A DNA stretch of 47,529 bases from Campylobacterota bacterium (GTDB lineage: Bacteria; Campylobacterota; Campylobacteria; Campylobacterales; Sulfurovaceae), in NCBI GenBank assembly GCA_015494795.1, contig WGAM01000103.1, forward strand, positions 1-47,529, read 5' to 3'. The notes beneath the pieces were generated by a model. It was not told where the DNA came from, made no database searches, and saw only the letters and a program-made list of their open reading frames with translations. Positions 9,071-16,164 of this stretch are shown here, one piece after another. Position numbers and translations under genes: made by a program. How positions within the stretch are numbered: position 1 is the first letter of the stretch; each line of letters opens with the position of its first letter.

Positions 9071-9754
9071 TTAGATATTATAACTATTAAAACTTAAGTT
9101 CATAAAATTTGGGTCTAAATAACCAAATTGTGATGCTTCTCCTCTCAATTTTAATATATCCATCTTAGGGTCTATATTTTGTGGGCATACAGCACTACAC
9201 TCCCCACATAGAGTACAGTCCCATATTCCATTAGATTGTATATTATCTATAGTTAGTTTTTTATTATTTTCTCTAGGGTCTAAAATATATCTATAGGCTC
9301 TTGTAAGTGCAAATGGACCAATAAAATTAGGATTAACCTCCAATACTGGACATGCAGAGTAGCAAGAGCTACACAATATACAATCACTCTGTCTCTCTGT
9401 TAACTCTACATCTTTAGATGTGACTTCTACCTTTCTATATACTTTTAACCACGCAGTAGAATTTTTTAATCTATCTTTTTCAACTCTCTCTACTTTTAAA
9501 TCTTTTAATACTTTATGGTATTTTAATGGTTCAATCTTATCTCCACTCTTAATTTTACTACTACAAGCTAAAACCTCTCTACCATTAATCCTAACAGCAC
9601 AAGCACCACAGACTCCAGAACGGCAATTAGAGTCAAAAGTTAATGTTGGGTCTTGATAACTCTTAATATGATATAGTGCTTTTAATAGAGTAACACTCTT
9701 AAATGGAACTCTATATCTCTGCTCTCTCTCTCCTCTACTAATTAATATTTCCAC
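9071..9754 (-). CDS. sdhB: fumarate reductase/succinate dehydrogenase iron-sulfur subunit
   Basis: A 227-residue iron-sulfur subunit. The plant-type [2Fe-2S] site is C44/C49/C52/C64. The second domain has C125-x2-C128-x2-C131-x3-C135 and C180-x2-C183-x2-C186-x3-C190. In E. coli FrdB the position of C183 is a valine and the third cluster is [3Fe-4S]; a cysteine here predicts a [4Fe-4S] cluster, as in type E enzymes. It passes electrons between the flavoprotein and a partner or quinone. The GTG start (9752-9754) overlaps the sdhA stop as TAGTG. No membrane-anchor gene is next to it. Confidence 0.9.
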   Translation of the reverse strand: MEILISRGEREQRYRVPFKSVTLLKALYHIKSYQDPTLTFDSNCRSGVCGACAVRINGREVLACSSKIKSGDKIEPLKYHKVLKDLKVERVEKDRLKNSTAWLKVYRKVEVTSKDVELTERQSDCILCSSCYSACPVLEVNPNFIGPFALTRAYRYILDPRENNKKLTIDNIQSNGIWDCTLCGECSAVCPQNIDPKMDILKLRGEASQFGYLDPNFMNLSFNSYNI

Positions 9755-11358
9755 TATTTAGCTCCTTTAAATTGACTCTTAAGCTTATTATCTTCTATCC
9801 AAAATAGAAAACTACCTAAATATCTATTATCCTCTTTAGGATAATCTATCTTATGGTGAGCCCCCCTACTCTCATCTCTCTTAATTGCTGATTTTACAAT
9901 AATCTCTCCAATATCTAATATATTTAAAAATTGTAAAAACTCTATAAGATTACTATTATACTCTCTACTCTTATCAACTATACCAATATTATTAATTGAT
10001 GATTTCATATCCTCTATCTTATTTAGAAGTATATTTAATTGACTATTCTCTCTCTTAATTCCTGCATATTTATAGAACTTCTCTCCTAAATTAGCCTCTA
10101 GTTGATAGAAGTTTTTATCAAAAGAGTCTTTATTAAATATAGACTCTATATACTCTCTATCTCTTTTTAGGTGTATATCTGAAACAGAATAGTCTCTTAA
10201 GTCTTTAGATAACTCCTTAGCTACAAATCTACCTAAAGTAATAATCTCTAATAGTGAATTACCACCTAAACGATTAGCTCCATGTATCTTAGCATTACTA
10301 CACTCACCAATAGCATAGCAGTTCTTTAATCCATTAACCTCAAGATTAGAGTTTACATCAATTCCACCCATTGTATAGTGTGCTACAGGTTTTATAGGGA
10401 TAAGCTCATCTGCTGGGTCTATCCCCTCATGAATTTTGCATAAATGAACCTCTTGAGGCATAAGTTTTAAAAGTCTATCTCTTCCTAAGTGACGCAAATC
10501 TAAATATACATCTTGATTAAAAGTGTTTATCTGTTCATATATAGCTCTTGATACAACATCTCTTGGTAGTAACTCATCTATAAATCTCTCACCATTAGAG
10601 TTAACCAAATATCCACCCTCTCCTCTTGCACTCTCACTTATTAATATAGATGAGTGTTTAAGTGCTGTTGGATGAAACTGTATAAACTCCATATCGGATA
10701 CTCTTCCGCCTGCTCTAAGAACTGATGCTATTCCATCACCTGTTGAATTTGTTGCATTTGTAGTATAGTTTTTATATATTGCTCCATATCCACCTGTAGC
10801 AATAACTACCTTTTTAGCTAAAATCTGCTCAACTTGACCTGTTCTAATATTTAAAAATGTAGCACCTTTTACTATCTTATCTTCAACAATAAGATTTAAT
10901 AGAAAATACTCATCTACTATTGTAATATTCTCTCTAAGGCAACTATCATATAGAGTGTGTAAAATTTTTAAACCTGTATAGTCTTGTGCATAACATGCTC
11001 TCTTACTAGATGCACCTCCAAGTCCTCTTTGAGCTATTTTATTATCTTTAGTTCTATTAAAAGGTACTCCTAATCTATCTAACCACTCTATAGTATTTGG
11101 GGCATTTTTACAGACTCTCTCTATCATACTAATATCAGATATTCCATGAGATGATTTTATTGTATCTTTAATATGAAGCTCAACACTATCAGAAGTAACA
11201 TTTCCTAATGCAGAATTTATTCCCCCTTGTGCCATTGTTGTTTGTGATGAGGTGGCATAACTCTTACTAACAATCAAAACTTCTAAATTCTGCTCTTTAG
11301 CTGATAGTCCAGCAGTGAGTCCTGCTCCACCTGAACCTATAATTAGAACATCTATCAT
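9754..11358 (-). CDS. sdhA: fumarate reductase/succinate dehydrogenase flavoprotein subunit
   Basis: A 534-residue FAD protein: dinucleotide motif GSGGAGLTAG at residues 8-17, the AQGG loop, HPTAL, RGEGGYLVN, the catalytic-region RDVVSR, and AHYTMGGI. The segment FNRTKDNKIAQRGLGG and RACYAQDYTG are specific to SdhA/FrdA. The histidine that binds FAD covalently in E. coli SdhA/FrdA (SHTV) is Gln39 here (SQTT), so FAD is probably non-covalent, which in E. coli FrdA mutants favours fumarate reduction over succinate oxidation. No Tat or Sec signal is seen, so it acts in the cytoplasm. L-aspartate oxidase was considered, but the iron-sulfur partner gene argues against it. Confidence 0.9.
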   Translation of the reverse strand: MIDVLIIGSGGAGLTAGLSAKEQNLEVLIVSKSYATSSQTTMAQGGINSALGNVTSDSVELHIKDTIKSSHGISDISMIERVCKNAPNTIEWLDRLGVPFNRTKDNKIAQRGLGGASSKRACYAQDYTGLKILHTLYDSCLRENITIVDEYFLLNLIVEDKIVKGATFLNIRTGQVEQILAKKVVIATGGYGAIYKNYTTNATNSTGDGIASVLRAGGRVSDMEFIQFHPTALKHSSILISESARGEGGYLVNSNGERFIDELLPRDVVSRAIYEQINTFNQDVYLDLRHLGRDRLLKLMPQEVHLCKIHEGIDPADELIPIKPVAHYTMGGIDVNSNLEVNGLKNCYAIGECSNAKIHGANRLGGNSLLEIITLGRFVAKELSKDLRDYSVSDIHLKRDREYIESIFNKDSFDKNFYQLEANLGEKFYKYAGIKRENSQLNILLNKIEDMKSSINNIGIVDKSREYNSNLIEFLQFLNILDIGEIIVKSAIKRDESRGAHHKIDYPKEDNRYLGSFLFWIEDNKLKSQFKGAK

Positions 11359-11384
11359 ATATACTCCAATATATTTTTAATAAA

Positions 11385-11390
11385 ATTATA
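11385..11390 (-). promoter_or_regulatory. candidate -10 box for sdhAB
   Basis: A TATAAT hexamer on the minus strand, preceded by a T-run, lies about 27 bp upstream of the sdhA start. No -35 match stands out, which is usual for Campylobacterota housekeeping promoters. AT-rich DNA makes chance matches common. Confidence 0.35.
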
Positions 11391-11447
11391 ATAAAAAAGC
11401 TTTGATTTTAATTTTTTTAGAGATATTTTAGCATTTTATCTATATTT

Positions 11448-11600
11448 GGGTATGGGAGGGAGGATTATAGATACTCTTATATCTTATTCAATTCTATTAC
11501 TAAAATATCGTATAAACAGAATATATATATGTTAATTTCAAAAGGAGGTTATGAGTCTAAAGCCTTATAAATATATTCTGTTATCGTAATTATAACATAT
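11448..11600. other. intergenic inverted-repeat element A with Shine-Dalgarno-like loop
   Basis: The 296-bp gap between two minus-strand genes holds a structured stretch. A G-rich run (11448-11463, four G tracts) is followed by a 14-bp inverted repeat with one bulged base: 11512-11526 against 11571-11584. The 44-nt loop contains a perfect anti-SD complement (AAAGGAGG, 11541-11548) next to a possible 12-codon reading frame (ATG 11551 to TAA 11589), though the 2-nt spacing is poor for initiation. After the right arm comes ATCGTAATTATAA. A second element at 14490-14623 has the same plan. It may be a small RNA on either strand; nothing known is recognised. The far right of the gap is AT-rich and may terminate the NlpC/P60 gene. 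Confidence 0.4.
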
Positions 11601-11654
11601 AAATTTTAATTTAACAATAGTTTTATATAAAAAAATTAATTTTTTTTTAATATT

Positions 11655-12296
11655 TTAATTAAAACTGTAGTTAGTTCCACTATTAATAACTCTTCTACCC
11701 CATAAAAAGTGTTTTTTATAGAATATTTTTTTATTAAAACTTGTAATTACAACTTTTCTTTTACCAGAACTTGCATGTATAAACTTACCATCTTCAAGAT
11801 ATATACCAACATGATTTACTCTACCTCTATTTGCTCTGCTAGTATCAAAAAAGACCATATCACCCTTTTGAAGTTCATTAAATCTTACTAAACGACCAAC
11901 TTTAGCTTGACTTCTTGATATTCGTGGCAGATTAATTCCAATACTTTTATATACTTTTTGTGTAAATCCAGAACAGTCAAAACAGTTAGGTCCAGTTGCA
12001 CCCCAAACATAAGGTCTACCTAAAAATTTTTTTGCTTTAATCTCTATATTTTTAGTTAATAAAATATTACTATGATTAACAATCCAAGAGAGTTCTCTAT
12101 AACGATTTTCTCTATATTGTTTAAGATTAAATGAAGATACCACTCTTTTAATCATACTCTTATCTTTAACAATAGGTGTTAGAGTTACATCTGTAATAGT
12201 ATTAATCTTATTTAATGATAGATTAGTAACAATAACAAGAACTGCTAATAACTGTAAAATAACTATAATAGATAGTACTTTTTTAAATATATTCAT
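11655..12296 (-). CDS. NlpC/P60 family peptidoglycan hydrolase
   Basis: A 213-residue protein with an N-terminal hydrophobic segment (about residues 6-25, signal anchor or signal peptide) and a C-terminal NlpC/P60 domain. The domain has PYVWGATGPNCFDCSGF with the catalytic Cys, RVNHVGIYL with the catalytic His, and FIHASSG. Family enzymes cut D-Glu-mDAP or similar bonds in wall peptides in the periplasm. The length and layout are Spr/MepS-like, but no lipobox is clear. It is transcribed alone, with a gap of about 300 bp on its 3' side. Confidence 0.88.
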   Translation of the reverse strand: MNIFKKVLSIIVILQLLAVLVIVTNLSLNKINTITDVTLTPIVKDKSMIKRVVSSFNLKQYRENRYRELSWIVNHSNILLTKNIEIKAKKFLGRPYVWGATGPNCFDCSGFTQKVYKSIGINLPRISRSQAKVGRLVRFNELQKGDMVFFDTSRANRGRVNHVGIYLEDGKFIHASSGKRKVVITSFNKKIFYKKHFLWGRRVINSGTNYSFN

Positions 12297-12414
12297 CTTT
12301 TTACCACAATTTAAAATATTTTTTCGTAATAATAATTAAAATTCCTTAATATGAAGTTAATTATCATATAAGATAAATGGAAATTATCTAAATAAGATAT
12401 TAAGTTAAAATATA

Positions 12415-12420
12415 TATAAT
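12415..12420 (+). promoter_or_regulatory. candidate -10 box for the Sel1-repeat gene and queD
   Basis: TATAAT about 30 bp upstream of the Sel1-repeat start codon, in an AT-rich intergenic region with no clear -35 box. Placement suits a promoter for the two following genes. Confidence 0.3.
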
Positions 12421-12450
12421 CTTCTAAATAATAAATAAGGTTATATATTA

Positions 12451-13149
12451 ATGGCAAATAATAAATTAAAAGAAGAGGCATTAAAAAAATTTAATGCAAA
12501 AGAGTATGATAAGGCATTAGAGCTATATCAATATTTAGCTAATGAGGGGGACCTCTCTGCAATAGCTACTATAGGGTATTTTTACCATAATGGATTAGGG
12601 GTTAAACAGGATTACTCTAAGGCTATTGAGTATTATAAAAAGGCTTCAGATGCAGGGGAACACTCATCATCTTTTAATTTAGGATTACTATATTTAAGAG
12701 GATTGGGTGTTAAGAGAGATAGTAAAAAAGCACATAGTTACTATTTAAAATCTGCTATAAAAGGAATGCCAGAGGCTCAATTTGAAGTGGCACTTATGTT
12801 TGAAAATGGTGAAGGGTGTGAACAGAACTATTCGGAGTCTGCTTTTTGGTATGAAGAGTCTGCTAAAAGAGGAAATATTGAGGCTTATAATAATTTGGGA
12901 GTTCTATATAAAGAGGGGTTAGGTGTAGAGCAAAATTTTAAAAAAGCATTTATTCTATTTAAACACTCAGCACTAAAAAATTCTCCAGAGGCACAATTTA
13001 ATTTAGGTGCAATGTATGACCAAGGCTTAGGTTGCGAGAGTAGTCAAGATAAGGCTTTAGAGTGGTGTAGAAAATCAGCTTTTAATGGACATCAAAAGGC
13101 AAAAGATATTATACATCGTATGCAACAAGATGGACAGATAGTATTTTAG
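12451..13149 (+). CDS. Sel1-like repeat protein
   Basis: A 232-residue helical-repeat protein. After a TPR-like first hairpin (residues 1-33), five Sel1-like repeats of about 36 residues follow, each with an LGxxYxxGxGVxxDxxKA pattern (for example LGLLYLRGLGVKRDSKKA). No signal peptide is visible, so it should be cytoplasmic, unlike the secreted Helicobacter Hcp proteins. Such proteins are interaction scaffolds; the partner is unknown. Its stop codon directly abuts the queD start, so the two are co-transcribed. Confidence 0.88.
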   Translation: MANNKLKEEALKKFNAKEYDKALELYQYLANEGDLSAIATIGYFYHNGLGVKQDYSKAIEYYKKASDAGEHSSSFNLGLLYLRGLGVKRDSKKAHSYYLKSAIKGMPEAQFEVALMFENGEGCEQNYSESAFWYEESAKRGNIEAYNNLGVLYKEGLGVEQNFKKAFILFKHSALKNSPEAQFNLGAMYDQGLGCESSQDKALEWCRKSAFNGHQKAKDIIHRMQQDGQIVF

Positions 13150-13731
13150 ATGATAATTAGAAAACTATTTAAATTTGAAAATGCTCATATTGTAAGAGGG
13201 TGTAGTACTATTAAGTGTAGTCAAAATATTCATGGACACTCATATAGAGTAGAGGTATTATTAGAGTCTAACTATTTAGATAATGGACAGATGGTTTATG
13301 ATTTTGGATTAACTAAGCTATATATAAAAGAGATTATAGATGGATTTGACCATGCTATTACTCTATGGAGTGGAGATAGTAAAGATTATATAGAGAGCAT
13401 GAAAAGACACTCATCAAGATGGATAGAACTCCCTGTTAGTCCATCAGCAGAGCAGTTTAGTAGAGTTATTTTTATCTTAGTTGAGAGGATTTTAGAGTGT
13501 ACTATCATGGTAAATGGTGAGAGAGAGGTTAAACTTAAAAGTATTATAATTCATGAGACAGAGACGGGATATGCTCAAGGGTTTAGAGAAGATGCTCATA
13601 ATAAACTTATGGGAGAGATAAAATTTAAAGATATTATCTTCTCTAAAGATATACAGGATAGTTGGAGTGATACTGCTCTCTGGAATAAATTATTAAATAG
13701 AGAAAAGATAATTAATCCTAAAACAGTATAA
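13150..13731 (+). CDS. queD: 6-carboxytetrahydropterin synthase QueD
   Basis: A 193-residue member of the 6-pyruvoyltetrahydropterin synthase/QueD family. Zinc ligands are His13 (FENAH), His28 and His30 (HGHSY), with a catalytic-type Cys23 just before them. DHAITL and an ETETGYAQ-type C-terminal segment with the family Glu are present. It makes 6-carboxy-5,6,7,8-tetrahydropterin from dihydroneopterin triphosphate in queuosine biosynthesis. It is longer than E. coli QueD (about 120 residues), as in other Campylobacterota. ATG follows the previous stop with no gap. Confidence 0.9.
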   Translation: MIIRKLFKFENAHIVRGCSTIKCSQNIHGHSYRVEVLLESNYLDNGQMVYDFGLTKLYIKEIIDGFDHAITLWSGDSKDYIESMKRHSSRWIELPVSPSAEQFSRVIFILVERILECTIMVNGEREVKLKSIIIHETETGYAQGFREDAHNKLMGEIKFKDIIFSKDIQDSWSDTALWNKLLNREKIINPKTV

Positions 13732-13749
13732 ATTTTATACTTCTTGTTG

Positions 13750-13755
13750 TATAAT
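13750..13755 (+). promoter_or_regulatory. candidate -10 box for the lipid-anchored cytochrome c
   Basis: TATAAT about 28 bp upstream of the start codon, in the 52-bp gap after queD. No strong -35 box. A separate promoter for this gene is plausible. Confidence 0.4.
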
Positions 13756-13783
13756 CACGCATAAATTTTTTTAAAGGATAAAA

Positions 13784-14368
13784 ATGAATAGATTAACAGT
13801 ACTCTCAGTAGTTACAGCATCACTACTACTTATTGGTTGTGGACAAAATAAACAGGCAGATACAGCTACAAAAGCAGAACCTGCTAAAACTGAAGTTGCA
13901 AGTACTCCTGCAAAGAGTGAGACTATTGCAGAGAAAGCTACGAAAGCTGTTAATGCAGTAAAAGAGAGTGCATCAAATGTAGTTGCAAAAACAGCAGAGG
14001 TAGCAAAAGAGGCAACTAAAGAGGTAACAGAGAAAGCTACAAAAGCTGTTGAAGCTACAAAAGAGGTAGCAACAAAGGCTGTAGAGAAAACAAAAGATGT
14101 TGTTGCAAATGCTACAGCACCAAAAGCTCCAGCTCAATTTGCTAAATGTGCAGGTTGTCATGGTAAAGATGCTAAAATGAAAGCTCTTGGTAAATCAAAT
14201 ATTATTGCAGGACAACCAAAAGCTGATTTGGTTAAAAAGATAAAAGAGTATCAAGCAGGTACAAGAAATGTTACTGGTATGGGTGGACTTATGAAAGGTC
14301 AAGTAGCAGGACTTAGTGATGCAGATATAGATGCAATTGCTACTTATGTATCAAGCTTAAAAAAATAG
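13784..14368 (+). CDS. lipid-anchored cytochrome c with long helical tether
   Basis: A 194-residue lipoprotein: lipobox LIGC with lipidated Cys19, a low-complexity Ala/Lys/Glu/Thr/Val segment at about residues 22-117, then a class I cytochrome c domain with heme site C122-A-G-C-H126 and a Met-rich C-terminal part (GMGGLMKG) that can supply the axial Met. The heme domain resembles small c553-type electron carriers. The tether has repeated ATKAV/ATKEV units and should form an amphipathic helix, letting the heme domain reach away from its membrane. The matching DNA shows near-identical internal repeats (about 13930 and 14033). It is probably a periplasmic electron shuttle. Confidence 0.88.
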   Translation: MNRLTVLSVVTASLLLIGCGQNKQADTATKAEPAKTEVASTPAKSETIAEKATKAVNAVKESASNVVAKTAEVAKEATKEVTEKATKAVEATKEVATKAVEKTKDVVANATAPKAPAQFAKCAGCHGKDAKMKALGKSNIIAGQPKADLVKKIKEYQAGTRNVTGMGGLMKGQVAGLSDADIDAIATYVSSLKK

Positions 14369-14390
14369 TTTTAAATAATAGAGAGTGAGC

Positions 14391-14414
14391 TTAATGCTCC
14401 TCTTAAATCTTATA
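14391..14414 (+). terminator. hairpin after the cytochrome c gene
   Basis: A stem of AGAG plus GAGC against GCTC plus CTCT with one bulged T and loop TTAAT, 23 bp after the stop codon. It lacks a clean T-run, so termination is only likely. Confidence 0.45.
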
Positions 14415-14489
14415 TATTCTCTTTAATTAAATTTTAAAATCTTGCTATCTTGACTAATATCTTTATGTAAAATTTTTTTTTAAGTGTAA

Positions 14490-14623
14490 TATTTTGAAAG
14501 ATATGAACATAAGGGGGGGTGTATCAAAGTTCAAAGGAGGTTTTTTATAAAGGAGATTATTATGAAAAATTATCTTTTTCAAGTCTATCAATAATCCATA
14601 TCTTTCATAATCGTATTATAAGA
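14490..14623. other. intergenic inverted-repeat element B with Shine-Dalgarno-like loop
   Basis: The 306-bp gap between the cytochrome c gene and proC holds a second element like that at 11448-11600. A perfect 10-bp inverted repeat, GAAAGATATG (14496-14505) against its complement (14597-14606), encloses a G7 run (14513-14519), AAAGGAGG (14533-14540) and a second AAAGGAG (14549-14555). The latter is ideally placed for an 11-codon frame, ATG 14562 to TAA 14594 (MKNYLFQVYQ). After the right arm comes ATCGTATTATAA, matching element A. On the minus strand the same stretch would expose anti-SD-like CCTCC runs. Function and transcribed strand are unknown. Confidence 0.4.
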
Positions 14624-14674
14624 CTAAATCATAAACACTTAGATAATAAAAAGTCAATGATTGATTAACAAGAT

Positions 14675-15406
14675 TTACTTTTGTGTAACTTTAAATGCTC
14701 TATTAATAGCTTTTATAAATGAACTTCTAACAGCCCCCTCTTCCAAAGCACTATAAGCAGATGCAGTTGTTCCAGCAGGACTCATAACACTATCTTTAAT
14801 AATAGCAGGGTGGTTAGATGAGATTAATGGTGCAAAACCTCTAAAGAGTGAATTTGTAATCTCTATAGCATCAACTCTTTTTAATCCCTCTTTTACAAGT
14901 CCGTCCATCATAGCTTCAGATACTAAAGCAAGTAGAGCAGGACCAGAACCAGCAATAGCAGTTGCAATATCTATCTCTTTTTGAGTCTCAACCCATATAG
15001 TATCTCCAATATATGAAAATATATCTATTGCACTCTCTTTTAAATCCTTATCACCCGTAATTACAGTAGTCGATGATCTAAATCTAGCAGATACATTTGG
15101 CATAGCTCTAATATAGCTCTTAGCTTTAATAGATTTTTTTAAATCTTCTAATGAAGTTCCTGCTAAAATAGAGTATAGACTATTAGCTTCTCCTATTAGA
15201 TTATTAGCTACACTCTCTAAAGCATAAGGTTTAACAGCTAATATAATATCTTTATTATTAATATTAAACTTATTTAATAGATGAATTGGATATTTAATAT
15301 CTACTTTAGATAGATTTCTTACTACAAACTCTAACTTATATCTATCTTTTAATCCATCTGCCATAGCCATAGCCATAGCTCCAGCACCAATAATTGTTAG
15401 ACTCAT
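14675..15406 (-). CDS. proC: pyrroline-5-carboxylate reductase
   Basis: A 243-residue ProC, slightly short of the usual 260-270. The N-terminus TIIGAGAMAMAMADGL is the NADPH-binding glycine motif; AVKPYAL, RAMPNVSA and the C-terminal signature (GSGPALLAL, then VMSPAGTT) follow. It reduces pyrroline-5-carboxylate to proline in the cytoplasm. The coding DNA for the first motif contains a GCTATG triple repeat giving AMAMAM. It is transcribed alone, divergent from bamD. Confidence 0.95.
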   Translation of the reverse strand: MSLTIIGAGAMAMAMADGLKDRYKLEFVVRNLSKVDIKYPIHLLNKFNINNKDIILAVKPYALESVANNLIGEANSLYSILAGTSLEDLKKSIKAKSYIRAMPNVSARFRSSTTVITGDKDLKESAIDIFSYIGDTIWVETQKEIDIATAIAGSGPALLALVSEAMMDGLVKEGLKRVDAIEITNSLFRGFAPLISSNHPAIIKDSVMSPAGTTASAYSALEEGAVRSSFIKAINRAFKVTQK

Positions 15407-15447
15407 TTTAAAACCTTTTTATCTGATTATAGCAAAATATAATATAG

Positions 15448-15470
15448 TTTGAGGTATTATAATCCTCAAA
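15448..15470 (+). promoter_or_regulatory. candidate bamD promoter with overlapping palindrome
   Basis: The perfect inverted repeat TTTGAGG / CCTCAAA (arms 15448-15454 and 15464-15470) encloses TATAAT at 15458-15463, 38 bp before the bamD start. A repressor bound to such a palindrome would cover the -10 box. Another TATAAT lies at 15438-15443. The arms could instead form an RNA hairpin. Confidence 0.35.
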
Positions 15471-15500
15471 TTAGTTAGATAGTCAAATTTAAGGTTAAGC

Positions 15501-16151
15501 ATGTTAAAAAACTATAAAAAAGGTCTTTTTTTATTTATATTTATATTATTTTTTATTGGTTGTAGTAATAAAGATGCAATAAAGGAGTATGATAAACCTG
15601 CTCTATATTGGTATAAAAACATTATAGAAAGCATATCAGAAAATAATTTTGATAAAGCTGATGAATACTATATCTCTTTAAGAAGTGAACATCTTCGCTC
15701 TCCAATAGTTCCAACAGCTACAATGATATTAGCTCAAGCTCATATTAAAGATAAGAGTTATGTAATGGCTGATTACTATTTAGATGAGTATTTAAAAAAG
15801 TATGCTTCATCAAAAACTATTGAGTTAGCTAAATTTTTAAAAATAAAAGCAGCTTTTTTAGGAGTTAAAGATATAAATAGAGACCAAAAACTTATGATTG
15901 ATACTCTAAAAAATGTAGATAAGTTTACAAAAGAGTATCCAAACTCTATCTATAGACCTATGGTTGATACTCTAAAAGTTAGACTATATATGGCACAATA
16001 TCTATTAAATGAGAATATTGCAAGATTATATAGTAGAATTGATAAAGATAGGGCATCTAAAATTTATAGAGAGAAAAATAGAAAGTCTCCACTAAATGAC
16101 GCAGATATAAAAGCTCCTAAAGAGAGTTTTTTAGATAAAATTTTTAACTAA
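15501..16151 (+). CDS. bamD: outer membrane protein assembly factor BamD
   Basis: A 216-residue lipoprotein: signal peptide with lipobox FIGC (Cys21), then TPR-like helices (ALYWYKNIIESISENNFDKADEYYISL and following) as in BamD/ComL/YfiO. With BamA it folds beta-barrel proteins into the outer membrane from the periplasmic side. Its position right before lon (13-bp gap) is common in Campylobacterota, supporting the call. Helical repeats extend to about residue 180. Confidence 0.85.
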   Translation: MLKNYKKGLFLFIFILFFIGCSNKDAIKEYDKPALYWYKNIIESISENNFDKADEYYISLRSEHLRSPIVPTATMILAQAHIKDKSYVMADYYLDEYLKKYASSKTIELAKFLKIKAAFLGVKDINRDQKLMIDTLKNVDKFTKEYPNSIYRPMVDTLKVRLYMAQYLLNENIARLYSRIDKDRASKIYREKNRKSPLNDADIKAPKESFLDKIFN

Positions 16152-16164
16152 AGGATAGCCATTA

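Noticed and set aside
9754-11358. Calling the flavoprotein L-aspartate oxidase (NadB)
   Set aside because: Length and the missing covalent His fit NadB, but the SdhA-type RACYAQDYTG segment and the overlapping iron-sulfur subunit gene do not.
14513-14519. G7 tract as a phase-variation site
   Set aside because: It lies outside any supported gene, is short for Campylobacter contingency tracts, and no promoter or frame clearly depends on its length.
11448-14623. Elements A and B as SRP RNA, 6S RNA, tmRNA or RNase P RNA
   Set aside because: None of the conserved cores of these RNAs is present in either element.
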